From NCBI GenBank assembly GCA_030591405.1, contig JAUVBC010000025.1, positions 1 to 12,572 of the forward strand: a stretch of 12,572 nt of DNA, in the 5' to 3' direction. Of this stretch, positions 1-7,088 are shown in pieces (position 1 is the stretch's first letter; each line of letters starts with the position of its first letter). The stretch comes from Candidatus Zixiibacteriota bacterium (GTDB taxonomy: Bacteria > Zixibacteria > MSB-5A5 > GN15 > PGXB01). The notes under the pieces are model-generated. The model was not told the DNA's origin. It worked only from the letters and a program-made list of their open reading frames with translations, and made no database searches. The translations under genes and the position numbers were made by a program.

Positions 1-169
1 GTTTTAAAATATACCGCTTCATAACCCTGATAACATCGTTGGCCCCGCTTGCTAATCCCCCGGTCCCTCCGCATATCACCAAAGTCGGCTTATCATACTC
101 GATATTTTTTTCATCTAATATGCGATGGCGGAAGTTGTGAAGCTCTTCAACCGTATGAAGTTTTTTCAT
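1..169 (-). CDS. NuoF/HydB-like NADH-binding oxidoreductase subunit, N-terminal part
   Basis: Only the first 56 codons are in the window; the gene continues beyond base 1. The visible part has the layout of the thioredoxin-like [2Fe-2S] domain at the N-terminus of HydB/HndC-type NuoF proteins: a helical start, a strand ending TLVICGG, then a Gly-rich loop and LASGANDV (residues 29-46). Full-length family members bind FMN, NADH and Fe-S clusters, and pass electrons between NAD(H) and a hydrogenase or NuoG-like subunit. The start is supported by GAGGAG at 180-185, nine bases upstream. It lies 36 bases after the NuoE-like gene on the same strand, as expected for a nuoE-nuoF or hydC-hydB operon. 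One oddity is that the loop reads CGGTGG, whereas the family usually has a second Cys at the sixth position (CxGTGC). Whether the partner is a hydrogenase, a formate dehydrogenase or complex I cannot be told from this window. Confidence 0.8.
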   Translation of the reverse strand, partial: MKKLHTVEELHNFRHRILDEKNIEYDKPTLVICGGTGGLASGANDVIRVMKRYILK

Positions 170-179
170 CTATTGATTT

Positions 180-185
180 CTCCTC
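180..185 (-). promoter_or_regulatory. Ribosome binding site of the NuoF-like gene
   Basis: Read on the minus strand this is GAGGAG, nine bases before the ATG at 169-167. It fixes the start of the truncated gene. Confidence 0.65.
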
Positions 186-205
186 GATCAATCATATGAT
201 TCTGT

Positions 206-1057
206 TTAGTCAATGGTTGCTCCGCCCAAATCAAGCAGATGTCCCTTACAGCCGCTTCGTGAGCAGATCTGAACAACGCCGCCCCCTTTAACTATCATAG
301 GCACCATAGGTGCTCCACAGCTGCCACAGGGGGCACCGCCAATTAGCTCGGCATGGCAGTGTGGGCAAAACATCTGGACAACTGTATCGTATGGAATCTC
401 ATGTTCAGAATCCACTTTATCACTACCATAGACACTCGATAAGGTTAAACGGCCATGTTTGGTGCCAAATGAAACTGTCACACGAATGACGGAGTGACCG
501 TCAATAATATGGCGAGAGTCCATCAAACTGTGATTGCATCGGGCGCAACAGACTTCCAGCGGGAATACCCGCTGGTCAGTTTCAACTTCCAATTTATCAA
601 AACCTTCAGTAGCCTTATCCAGAATTGCTTTGACTTCTGAAGTTTTTACATTTGAAAAATAATGACCATCAGCTACCACTACCGGACCCAAAGCACAGGC
701 GCCAAGGCAATTAACGGTTTCAAGAGTAAATTGTTCGTCTGCTGTAGTTTCGCCAGCTTTGATTTTGAGTTGCCGCTCAATTTCTTTGGCAATTGCAGGT
801 CCACCGCGAACATGACAGGCGGTTCCCAAACAAACCGAAACAAGATGCTTTCCGCGCGGCTTAAGACTAAAAGCTCTATAAAAAGTGGCGACTCCGTAAA
901 TATCGACCAATGAATGCTCGGTTTCGGCTGCAACGGCGCGTAATTCCTGTTCGGGGAGATAACCATACTTGGATTGTATTTCTTCCAGGGTAGCAATCAA
1001 TTTTCCCTTATGATTATTTGTTTCGGCCTGCTTACTTACATCCTCTATTTTTTCCAT
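206..1057 (-). CDS. NuoE/HydC-like [2Fe-2S] subunit with a Cys-rich C-terminal extension
   Basis: Residues 1-155 form a standard NuoE-type protein. A helical N-terminus (GYLPEQELRAVAAE, DIYGVATFYRAFSL) is followed by a thioredoxin-like domain with four [2Fe-2S] ligands, C76 and C81 (CLGTAC) and C117 and C121 (NCLGAC). In HydABC and complex I this subunit carries the N1a-type cluster and binds NuoF/HydB. Usual family length is about 150-170 residues, but this protein has 283. The extra ~120 residues contain Cys groups C170/C171/C174, C231/C234 (CPHC), C244/C247 (CGSC) and C265/C270, which look like zinc-ribbon knuckles, separated by a beta-rich stretch. No frameshift or stop separates the two parts. 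It sits between a small Cys-rich gene (50-base gap) and the NuoF-like gene (36-base gap), so the three are probably one operon. Its ribosome binding site is weak (AAGG). The role of the extension is unknown. Confidence 0.88.
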   Translation of the reverse strand: MEKIEDVSKQAETNNHKGKLIATLEEIQSKYGYLPEQELRAVAAETEHSLVDIYGVATFYRAFSLKPRGKHLVSVCLGTACHVRGGPAIAKEIERQLKIKAGETTADEQFTLETVNCLGACALGPVVVADGHYFSNVKTSEVKAILDKATEGFDKLEVETDQRVFPLEVCCARCNHSLMDSRHIIDGHSVIRVTVSFGTKHGRLTLSSVYGSDKVDSEHEIPYDTVVQMFCPHCHAELIGGAPCGSCGAPMVPMIVKGGGVVQICSRSGCKGHLLDLGGATID

Positions 1058-1107
1058 TGTCTAACCTTTATATTTTGGCAAATTGTCTAATCAATATTGT
1101 CATTATT

Positions 1108-1416
1108 TTATCTATATTCCTCGCAATGCCAAACACCCTCTTCCGGCTTTGGCAAAAGGCAGTCTTCAAAATTATCGCAATTTGAACATAAACCTTTGCA
1201 GAGATGTTGATTCCTTACTTTGGGAAGAGGTTCAACCGGGGTAATAATCGGTTCCGTATTTTCAAATTCTTCGCTGTTTACATTGGTCAAAGGATAACAA
1301 TCATACATCTCGCAATACAGTGCATCGAATCCGCGTTGAGAGCGATAGACACAATCAGGGGCATTATTGCAGGTCATGCAAAGGCCCGGTCTTTCTGCTT
1401 TTCCTGACGAATTCAT
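1108..1416 (-). CDS. Small duplicated Cys-rich protein, copy 1 (function unknown)
   Basis: A 102-residue protein built from two copies of one motif. Repeat 1 has C13, C16, C22 and C35 (C-x2-C-x5-C-x12-C-E). Repeat 2 has C77, C80, C86 and C98 (C-x2-C-x5-C-x11-C-E-E-Y). In both, an Asn follows the second Cys by two positions. The linker is acidic and Pro-rich, and there are extra cysteines at C40 and C73. Four Cys per repeat suggest one metal ion (zinc, or iron as in rubredoxin) or an Fe-S cluster per repeat; this is inference. No signal peptide or membrane segment is visible, so it is probably cytoplasmic. GGAAGGAAG at 1422-1430 supports the ATG. It is the first gene of the probable operon with the NuoE- and NuoF-like genes, suggesting a redox or metal-handling role near that enzyme. 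A paralogue lies at 3242-3556. I do not recognise a named family. Confidence 0.75.
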   Translation of the reverse strand: MNSSGKAERPGLCMTCNNAPDCVYRSQRGFDALYCEMYDCYPLTNVNSEEFENTEPIITPVEPLPKVRNQHLCKGLCSNCDNFEDCLLPKPEEGVWHCEEYR

Positions 1417-1473
1417 AATGACTTCCTTCCCTTATTGAGAAAAACAGGAGATTTTATAAAGCAAGGGATCGGC

Positions 1474-1662
1474 TCATTTTCTCGGAACCAGCTTTTTCTT
1501 GGCTTTGTGAAAGAAGGAGATACCGGGAACAACAAACCAATCCCTTTTTCTATCATAATTGTTATATTTCTTATCAATTTCATTTCGCATTTTATCCTTT
1601 ACGTTCATGCCTGTAATATCAAAAGTTGTGCCGATTTTTAAGAAGAGATCGAGATAGTTCAT
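1474..1662 (-). pseudogene. Possible gene remnant or small basic protein (62 codons from ATG)
   Basis: From the ATG at 1662 the frame encodes a Lys-rich 62-residue peptide (MNYLDLFLKIGTTFDITGMN at its start) with no recognisable domain. The same frame is also open upstream, through the hairpin at 1786-1812 and into the end of gdh, without an in-frame stop or a GTG, TTG or ATG start. The GGAG before the ATG is only two bases away, too close for efficient initiation. The codon-like reading above the start (for example FPIQSYSSSYDAPIGV just before the ATG) is protein-like in composition. I infer either the C-terminal remnant of a lost gene or a chance open frame. A functional small protein is less likely, and confidence in any gene here is low. 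Confidence 0.2.
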
Positions 1663-1785
1663 GACTCCAATAGGTGCATCATAACTTGAAGAGTAACTTT
1701 GTATTGGGAATATTGTAGGAACGTTTTGATTTTTGGGTAGTCGGATTTTGTCGGTTATTCTTATTAACTTACTGGGTGAAACTGA

Positions 1786-1812
1786 ACCGCCGGGGAATTT
1801 CTCCCCGGCGGT
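1786..1812 (-). terminator. Hairpin terminator behind glutamate dehydrogenase
   Basis: Perfect 11-bp GC-rich stem (ACCGCCGGGGA at 1786-1796 paired with 1802-1812) with a five-base loop, starting 31 bases after the gdh stop codon. On the minus strand it is followed by TCAGTTTC, a poor U-tract. On the plus strand a run of five T lies six bases past the stem. It most likely ends the gdh transcript. Confidence 0.7.
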
Positions 1813-1843
1813 AAGATGTTTTTGATAATGTCGATCGAATATT

Positions 1844-3142
1844 TTACGGAAATATGCCGCGCTCTTTTAGCACCGTTTCCAATCGTGACAGGGCCACAAT
1901 ATACGCCGCAGTACGCCAATCAGTTTTGTAATTCCGGGCGGCATCACGAACTTTTATATAGGCTTTTTTCATTCTCTTCTCAAGCTTGCTATCAACTTCT
2001 TCAATATCCCAAAACTCACTTCTTTTATTTTGAAGCCACTCATAATAGCTGACAATGACTCCCCCTGAATTGCAAAGAATATCTGGAAGCAAATCTATAC
2101 CACGTTCGACCAGTATCTTGTCTCCATCCGGATTTGTCGGTCCATTTGCCCCCTCAGCAACCAGTTGTACATTCAAAAGAGGCGCGGTTTCAGCCGTAAT
2201 CTGATTTTCTAAAGCAGCCGGTATAAAGATATCAGCTTTTGTTTTTATAAAAGTTTCATGGTCGCCCGGCTTTGCCTTGGAATATCCTCCAACACCACCA
2301 TTTGCTTTAACATATATGGTGAGATCATCCGGGTCGATACCTTCCGAATTGATAATAACTCCGGTTGCATCTTCAACAGCGACTAATTTCGAACCATAAG
2401 GTTTCAGCAGCTTTGAAACCCAGGAACCGACATTGCCAAATCCCTGAACCATATAGGTTGCACCATCGAGGTTAAAACCTTTATCTTTGGCCCATTCGAC
2501 TATCGAAAAAACAACCCCCTGACCAGTTGCCTTATCGCGCCCGATACTGCCACCAGCCTCAATTGGCTTTCCGGTTACAACATGGGAACAACGCTGCCGT
2601 TCATGAGGTGGCATCATCGATAAGTAAGTATCCAAAATCCATGCCATAATCTGAGCGTTGGTGTTGACATCAGGTGCGGGAATATCATATTCCGGGCCGA
2701 TATTATTTCCAAGCGCAAAGGTAAATCGTCTCGTGATCCGTTCAAGTTCGAGTTTTGAATATTTGGACGGATCAAATTGAATCCCTCCTTTGGCCCCGCC
2801 GAACGGAATATCGGTTATGGCGCCTTTCCAGGTCATCCAGGTCGCCAGAGCGCGAACCTCATTTATATTTACCGCCGGGTGATAGCGCAAGCCACCTTTA
2901 TACGGACCGAGGACATCACAGTGCTGGACACGATGCCCCGTGAACATCTCAAGTTTTCCACTGTCCATCCTGACCGGAAAATTTACCGTGATTTCATTAG
3001 TCGTTTTTGAAAGTCTGTCCCTGACGCTGGAGTCAAGGTCCATTAAATCAGCGGCTTTGTTAAATTGCCTATTTACATTTTCATATAAATTATTTTGTAA
3101 TACCCCAGAGGATAATTTTTTATCATCCGCGATAACAGCCAT
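1844..3142 (-). CDS. gdhA: Glutamate dehydrogenase, Glu/Leu/Phe/Val dehydrogenase family
   Basis: A complete 432-residue hexameric-type glutamate dehydrogenase, which interconverts glutamate with 2-oxoglutarate plus ammonium. The N-terminal substrate domain carries GPYKGGLRYHP (K82), the conserved K106, and IPFGGAKGG with the expected catalytic Lys K118, then PAPDVNT with D158. The Rossmann domain begins with VQGFGNVGSW (233-241). The second strand ends in acidic residues (VAVED, E257/D258), which in this family favours NAD over NADP; that cofactor call is an inference. Length matches the ~420-residue archaeal/Gram-positive type. The start is fixed by GGAGG at 3148-3152, five bases from the ATG. 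It lies 99 bases downstream of a small Cys-rich gene on the same strand and is followed by a strong hairpin. Next to the NAD-linked oxidoreductase genes, a catabolic, NADH-producing role in amino-acid fermentation is plausible. Confidence 0.96.
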   Translation of the reverse strand: MAVIADDKKLSSGVLQNNLYENVNRQFNKAADLMDLDSSVRDRLSKTTNEITVNFPVRMDSGKLEMFTGHRVQHCDVLGPYKGGLRYHPAVNINEVRALATWMTWKGAITDIPFGGAKGGIQFDPSKYSKLELERITRRFTFALGNNIGPEYDIPAPDVNTNAQIMAWILDTYLSMMPPHERQRCSHVVTGKPIEAGGSIGRDKATGQGVVFSIVEWAKDKGFNLDGATYMVQGFGNVGSWVSKLLKPYGSKLVAVEDATGVIINSEGIDPDDLTIYVKANGGVGGYSKAKPGDHETFIKTKADIFIPAALENQITAETAPLLNVQLVAEGANGPTNPDGDKILVERGIDLLPDILCNSGGVIVSYYEWLQNKRSEFWDIEEVDSKLEKRMKKAYIKVRDAARNYKTDWRTAAYIVALSRLETVLKERGIFP

Positions 3143-3147
3143 TTGAG

Positions 3148-3152
3148 CCTCC
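3148..3152 (-). promoter_or_regulatory. Ribosome binding site of gdhA
   Basis: GGAGG on the minus strand, five bases before the ATG at 3142-3140; it decides the start codon. Confidence 0.75.
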
Positions 3153-3163
3153 GGAAAATCTAA

Positions 3164-3193
3164 ATTGCCAAAATGAAATAGCAGTTTGGCAAT
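3164..3193 (-). promoter_or_regulatory. Hairpin between the Cys-rich gene and gdhA
   Basis: Nine-base inverted repeat ATTGCCAAA (3164-3172) and TTTGGCAAT (3185-3193) around a 12-base loop. Read on the minus strand it is followed by TTAGATTTTCC and then the gdhA ribosome binding site. It could be a leaky terminator or attenuator behind the small gene, or a protein-binding dyad. The stem is short and AT-rich, so its function is uncertain. Confidence 0.3.
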
Positions 3194-3241
3194 TAGATTT
3201 TTATTTTATCAGTTACATTTGTTTCGCTATCCATAAAGTGA

Positions 3242-3556
3242 TTAAACATATTCCTCACAATAGACTACTTCCTCATTTGCTTTCGAATAACTGCAGGTGG
3301 CAATATTATCGCAGTTTACGCACAATCCGATTTTATTTATTTCAATCGATTTCTCAGCAACTGCTTCTCCGACACCATATAATCTAATCTGTGGTGCGTC
3401 GCTCGCCTCAAATTCTTCGCAGAAAATAACAGGTTGGTTGGCTTGGCCGTTATAGACACAAATTGCGACATTATTACAAGTAGCGCATAACGAATCGGCT
3501 TTGATTGTTTTTCCATCTCTCTCATTAGTGAGATTTGCAACTTTGGACTTATCCAT
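3242..3556 (-). CDS. Small duplicated Cys-rich protein, copy 2 (function unknown)
   Basis: A 104-residue paralogue of the protein at 1108-1416. Repeat 1 is C24, C27, C33 and C46 (C-x2-C-x5-C-x12-C-E-E-F). Repeat 2 is C79, C82, C88 and C100 (C-x2-C-x5-C-x11-C-E-E-Y). The spacing difference between repeats (12 versus 11) is the same as in copy 1, so the internal duplication predates the split into two genes. CxxCxN is present in all four repeats. No signal peptide or membrane segment is seen. A strong AAGGAGG at 3563-3569 lies six bases before the ATG. It is the first gene of a probable transcription unit with gdhA. It is likely a cytoplasmic metal-binding protein. Zinc, rubredoxin-type iron or an Fe-S cluster cannot be told apart from sequence, and I know no characterised homologue. 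Confidence 0.78.
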   Translation of the reverse strand: MDKSKVANLTNERDGKTIKADSLCATCNNVAICVYNGQANQPVIFCEEFEASDAPQIRLYGVGEAVAEKSIEINKIGLCVNCDNIATCSYSKANEEVVYCEEYV

Positions 3557-3613
3557 TTCTTACCTCCTTAATTAATTATTGTCTTATTTATCTTTTCATT
3601 AATAAAGAGTTAA

Positions 3614-3635
3614 ACAAAAACCGTACCGTTTTTGT
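3614..3635. promoter_or_regulatory. 22-base palindrome upstream of the Cys-rich gene
   Basis: ACAAAAAC, C, GTAC, C, GTTTTTGT: a dyad symmetric at 20 of 22 positions. It lies 58-79 bases before the start codon and just downstream of the TATAAT at 3650-3645 on the minus strand, so near the expected start of transcription. It may be a repressor operator or a hairpin at the mRNA 5' end. The binding protein is unknown. Confidence 0.4.
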
Positions 3636-3644
3636 AATATTGCC

Positions 3645-3650
3645 ATTATA
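3645..3650 (-). promoter_or_regulatory. Candidate -10 box of the Cys-rich gene and gdhA
   Basis: A perfect TATAAT on the minus strand, about 90 bases before the start codon. No good -35 hexamer is seen 16-18 bases upstream, so it is suggestive only. Such boxes are common by chance in AT-rich DNA. Confidence 0.3.
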
Positions 3651-4006
3651 GAGCAATTCCAAAATTTAGATTATACGATTTTTGCAAAATAGATGATTAT
3701 AGTAATCTTAAACAAAAGAGCTTGCATAATAAGTTTTGAGCATATCGAAAAGATAATTTATTGGCCTATTGCATAGAATTGCAATCAGATAGAGCCATTA
3801 ATATAAAATAGTTTTTCAATAAAATAGATTGTATTTAAGCCAGAATATTTTTGTACAATCAGAAATTTTGATATAAAAATAAATAGGAATTCTTATTTAT
3901 TTATTTTTGAAAACGCTCTTGGAGATTAAAACTAAACGAAATACCGGAGAAATTAATACCAGTGGAGAGAATTACCCCGTTTGGCTATTCCGTTGAGAAA
4001 TCTTCC

Positions 4007-5368
4007 TCAATTGACTTTATTGTTTTCATTTTCGTAATTTTTCAACTTCTCTCGAAGAGTCTTCCGATCGATACCAAGAATTTCGGCTGCCTTCGTTTTA
4101 TTGCTGTCAACACTGGTCAAAACATTTTTTATATGTTCATACTCTATTTGAGTTAAAGACTTATTTAATCCAGATTTTTTCGACACTGTCAGACGCATAA
4201 AAGAGGGTAGATCTGGAGCATCTATTACATCATTATCGGTCATTACGATAAGTCTTTGCATCAGGTTTTCAATTTCTCTCACATTGCCGGGCCAGCTGTA
4301 GTTTTTCAGAATATTTAAGGCTCTATCAGTAAATCTTGGCGGCACCTTTCCTGATTCTTTGGCAAATTTGGTCACATTATGCTGGCAGAGCAATAAAATA
4401 TCATCTTCTCGTTCGCTGATCGGAGGAACATCAATAGTAAGAACGCCAAGCCTGAAATACAGATCTTCTCGGAAAGAACCTTTGCTAACGAGTTTCCGAA
4501 GCTCCTTATTTGTCGCAGCCAAAATTCTTACATCAACCTTGCGCGACTTGCCAGCACCAACCATAGTGATCTCTTTATCCTGTAGAACCCGCAAAAGTTT
4601 TACCTGCATAGCGAGACTCATTTCACCGATTTCGTCCAGAAATACTGTTCCCCCCTCAGCAGTTTGGAAAAAACCGGCACGTGATTCGATTGCTCCGGTA
4701 AAAGCTCCCTTGACATGTCCAAATAATTCGCTTTCCAAAAGTCCTTCAGGAATTCCACCACAATTGACCGGAACAAAAGGAGCCGAGGCGCGATTGCTGT
4801 TATAATGTATTGCTCGGGCTACAATTTCCTTTCCTGTCCCACTTTCGCCGGTAATAAGAACGGTCGCCATTGTTGTCGCCGCTTTAAAAATGGCTTTATA
4901 AACAGTTTGCATAGCTGACGACTCTCCGATCATTCCTTCCAATGGCGCAGTAATCGGGCCGGTATCGTTATCAATTGTTTTTCGCGCCCGCAATTTATTA
5001 ATGGCGCTTTGAACGGCATTTAATAGCTCTTCATCGGTGAAAGGTTTGGAAAGATATTCTTCGGCTCCTATTTTTATTGCTTTGACAGCACTATCAATAG
5101 TGGCATAACCGGTTATCATGATAATCTCGGTATCTTTCATGTTGGCCCGGACATGGCGTATCAAATCCAGACCGCTGACTTTTGGCATCCGTAAATCAGT
5201 AATTACCAAATCAACAGAATTGATATCAAGGAACTCAATCGCGGTATCAACACTATTAGCGGTATAAACTTCATATCCGTGTGAGGCGAGGTTTCGTTTG
5301 ATAATTTCTACTGTATCCGGGGCATCGTCAACAACCAAAACTGACGATTTATTTTTTGATTTGCTCAT
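4007..5368 (-). CDS. NtrC-family sigma-54-dependent response regulator
   Basis: Counting from the chosen ATG (453 residues), the domains in order are as follows. The receiver domain (about 8-125) has acidic D14/D15, phosphoacceptor D58 in VITDLRMP, T86 and K108. The AAA+ sigma-54 activator domain (about 145-385) has Walker A GESGTGKE (174-181), the sigma-54 contact loop GAFTGA (221-226) and Walker B TVFLDEIGE (241-249). The C-terminal Fis-type helix-turn-helix contains NKTKAAEILGIDRKTLREKL (423-442). All key residues are intact, so it should be phosphorylated, hydrolyse ATP and open sigma-54 promoters. An upstream ATG at 5380 is also in frame but has no ribosome binding site, whereas the chosen one has GGGGA seven bases before it. 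The start overlaps the end of the kinase gene, implying translational coupling and a cognate pair. The target genes are unknown. Confidence 0.95.
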   Translation of the reverse strand: MSKSKNKSSVLVVDDAPDTVEIIKRNLASHGYEVYTANSVDTAIEFLDINSVDLVITDLRMPKVSGLDLIRHVRANMKDTEIIMITGYATIDSAVKAIKIGAEEYLSKPFTDEELLNAVQSAINKLRARKTIDNDTGPITAPLEGMIGESSAMQTVYKAIFKAATTMATVLITGESGTGKEIVARAIHYNSNRASAPFVPVNCGGIPEGLLESELFGHVKGAFTGAIESRAGFFQTAEGGTVFLDEIGEMSLAMQVKLLRVLQDKEITMVGAGKSRKVDVRILAATNKELRKLVSKGSFREDLYFRLGVLTIDVPPISEREDDILLLCQHNVTKFAKESGKVPPRFTDRALNILKNYSWPGNVREIENLMQRLIVMTDNDVIDAPDLPSFMRLTVSKKSGLNKSLTQIEYEHIKNVLTSVDSNKTKAAEILGIDRKTLREKLKNYENENNKVN

Positions 5369-7088
5369 CTTTTTCCCCATAACTAATTGGTAAATTTATA
5401 TTAAACACTGTTCCTTTGCCGGGTTTACTCTCAACATTAATAAAACCGCCATGCGAGGTAACAATACCGTGGACCACCGCCAATCCCAAACCGGTTCCCT
5501 CATCAATATCTTTGGTCGTAAAAAACGGAATAAATATCTTATTGAGTATATCTTCCTCAATCCCCAATCCGCTATCTTTGACTGAAAGAATGACATTGGT
5601 TTCGTCGCGTGTGGTCTTAATATTAATTGTTCCACCTTCCGGCATCGCCTGAATAGAATTGACAACCAAATTAACCAAAATTTGATACAGTTGACTTTTG
5701 TCTGCCACAAAATCAGGCAGGTTGCCATTAAGTTCCTTAATTAAATGGATATCAGCCTTGGCACACCGTGATTCCAGAAAATAAAGTCCTTCTTCCACAA
5801 TACGATCCAAATTTATTGAACTCTTTTTTTGAGGTGATTGACGAGAGAATATCATCAATTTTTTAATGACTTCGCGAGCGTGAAGTGATGCCGATTCTAT
5901 TTTGTTGACATCCATCATTATTTGCTGAGGATTATTCAGGTCCTTTTTTATAAGCTGAGCAAAACCAAGGATACTTCCCAGAGGTTCATTCAATTCATGA
6001 GCAACGCCGGCGGCTAATTGGCCGATAGTTGCTAATCGATCGGAATGTCTTAGTTGTTCCTGTAAATTTTCTTTTTCCTCTTCGACCTGCATCCGTTCAA
6101 TTATAATTGATATTTCTCGAGCGATAGCATCAATTAAATTGCGTTCTTCTCTTAAAAATGGACCTTCATCAAGTTCAGGCATTTCAATATTGTAAGCTAC
6201 TTCCACAGTCCCACGAAAATTGTCATTAGTAAAAATATTTGAACCTATTTTTGGCAGATTTTCACTGAAACCGTCGGTTGCGAAAGTTATACCATCTAAC
6301 ATAATAGAAGATTCGGCCACCTCAGGGTATAACCAGCCGAGAGGCAATAATCTTATAATGTCTTTTAATATAGATTCTAATTTGATATTCGGTTGCGCCG
6401 CGACTTTGGCAATTCCAAAAAGACAGGTCAACTCTTTAATTCTTTCCCTTAAGGCTATCTGGGCCCGTCTGTGTTCAATAGCAATTCCTAATATCTGCGC
6501 AATTTCTTCATACATATTGACATTTTTTGATTCAAAGAAATTTTTATGTTTGCTCTTTGATATTATTAAACCAGAAGTTTTGCCATTGATTAAGAATGGA
6601 ATTACAGCGATTGATTTGTACTCGCAATCAATATTTATGCTTCGCCCACCAGCCCATTTGCAGGTTTCGGAACTCAATTCCAGCGGCAATTCCGTATCGC
6701 TGGTAAAGAAGCTTCCATTTTTTGTATAGTAAGGAAGAGCAGAGTTGTAATTGCCGTAATAGATATCCTCATAAATACTCTCAAGATCAGATTCAACATC
6801 CAAACTGGGAATAATATTACCAAATTTATCAACTCGACATTCCTTTTTCAATATGGAAAGTGAAAAATCGTCTTCAATTGTCTGTTCGCTTTGCCACAAC
6901 TTTCCATATTCCAGAATTCGTAATTCAATCGAATCACATTCACATTCTCTAATTAATATTTTCAGAACTTCTGATCTAAATTCTTTTCGATCCAATCCCT
7001 TGCTGGCACAAAGTAATATTTTATGGGCCAATGAAACAAGATTGGCGCTTGATTCAATAAAATGATGTTTCTTTTCAGAATTTTGCAT
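5349..7088 (-). CDS. Soluble sensor histidine kinase with GAF-type input
   Basis: A 579-residue kinase without signal peptide or membrane segments, so probably a cytoplasmic sensor. Residues ~15-210 look like a GAF domain with an insert (CKWAGGRSIN, SIAVIPFLINGKTSGLIIS), and ~215-333 like a second GAF-like input region. A coiled stretch (333-348) leads to HisKA with phosphoacceptor H364 in VAHELNEPLGSILGFAQLI. The HATPase domain has N473 and N477 in the N box, DSGLGI (505-510), FIPFFTTK (519-526) and GTGLGL (531-536). All catalytic boxes are present. The ATG has no clear ribosome binding site, but an in-frame stop lies four codons upstream, so no longer start is possible there. It overlaps the response regulator gene at its 3' end, marking a two-component system. 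The stimulus is unknown; GAF inputs often sense small molecules or redox state. It is divergent from the trehalose operon across a 595-base gap. Confidence 0.93.
   Translation of the reverse strand: MQNSEKKHHFIESSANLVSLAHKILLCASKGLDRKEFRSEVLKILIRECECDSIELRILEYGKLWQSEQTIEDDFSLSILKKECRVDKFGNIIPSLDVESDLESIYEDIYYGNYNSALPYYTKNGSFFTSDTELPLELSSETCKWAGGRSINIDCEYKSIAVIPFLINGKTSGLIISKSKHKNFFESKNVNMYEEIAQILGIAIEHRRAQIALRERIKELTCLFGIAKVAAQPNIKLESILKDIIRLLPLGWLYPEVAESSIMLDGITFATDGFSENLPKIGSNIFTNDNFRGTVEVAYNIEMPELDEGPFLREERNLIDAIAREISIIIERMQVEEEKENLQEQLRHSDRLATIGQLAAGVAHELNEPLGSILGFAQLIKKDLNNPQQIMMDVNKIESASLHAREVIKKLMIFSRQSPQKKSSINLDRIVEEGLYFLESRCAKADIHLIKELNGNLPDFVADKSQLYQILVNLVVNSIQAMPEGGTINIKTTRDETNVILSVKDSGLGIEEDILNKIFIPFFTTKDIDEGTGLGLAVVHGIVTSHGGFINVESKPGKGTVFNINLPISYGEKDEQIKK

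Larger units (their letters stand above)
1417..1843. other. Intergenic stretch between gdh and the Cys-rich gene
   Basis: These 427 bases hold the hairpin behind gdh (1786-1812) and a minus-strand reading frame that stays open to a stop at 1474 (listed separately). The right edge near 1417-1430 is the ribosome binding site of the small Cys-rich gene. A TATAAA on the minus strand near 1457 could be its -10 box, but no convincing -35 box is visible. No RNA gene was recognised. Confidence 0.5.
3557..4006. other. AT-rich intergenic region with promoter elements
   Basis: These 450 bases lie upstream of the small Cys-rich gene and downstream of the response regulator, both on the minus strand. They contain the AAGGAGG ribosome binding site (3563-3569), a 22-base dyad (3614-3635), and TATAAT on the minus strand at 3650-3645. 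Two more TATAAT boxes lie further upstream. No GC-rich terminator is visible behind the regulator; an AT-only inverted repeat at 3877-3902 is the only candidate. No ORF or RNA gene was recognised. Confidence 0.5.

Noticed and set aside
662..996. Overlapping ORFs on both strands inside the NuoE-like gene
   Set aside because: The NuoE frame holds all four cluster cysteines, and the other frames show no domain.
1435..1641. 68-codon plus-strand ORF with a hydrophobic stretch
   Set aside because: It lies in a region where all neighbours are on the minus strand, has no ribosome binding site, and is opposite a better open frame.
3877..3902. AT-only inverted repeat (AAATAAATA / TATTTATTT) as terminator of the response regulator
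   Set aside because: The stem has no G-C pairs, lies over 100 bases from the stop codon and has no clear T-run on the minus strand. It is likely chance in AT-rich DNA.
4359..4805. 148-codon plus-strand ORF opposite the response regulator
   Set aside because: It lies fully antisense to the AAA+ domain, whose motifs are intact, and its translation has no domain pattern.
6220..6729. 169-codon plus-strand ORF opposite the histidine kinase
   Set aside because: Antisense shadow of the GAF-type input region; no ribosome binding site or recognisable protein pattern.
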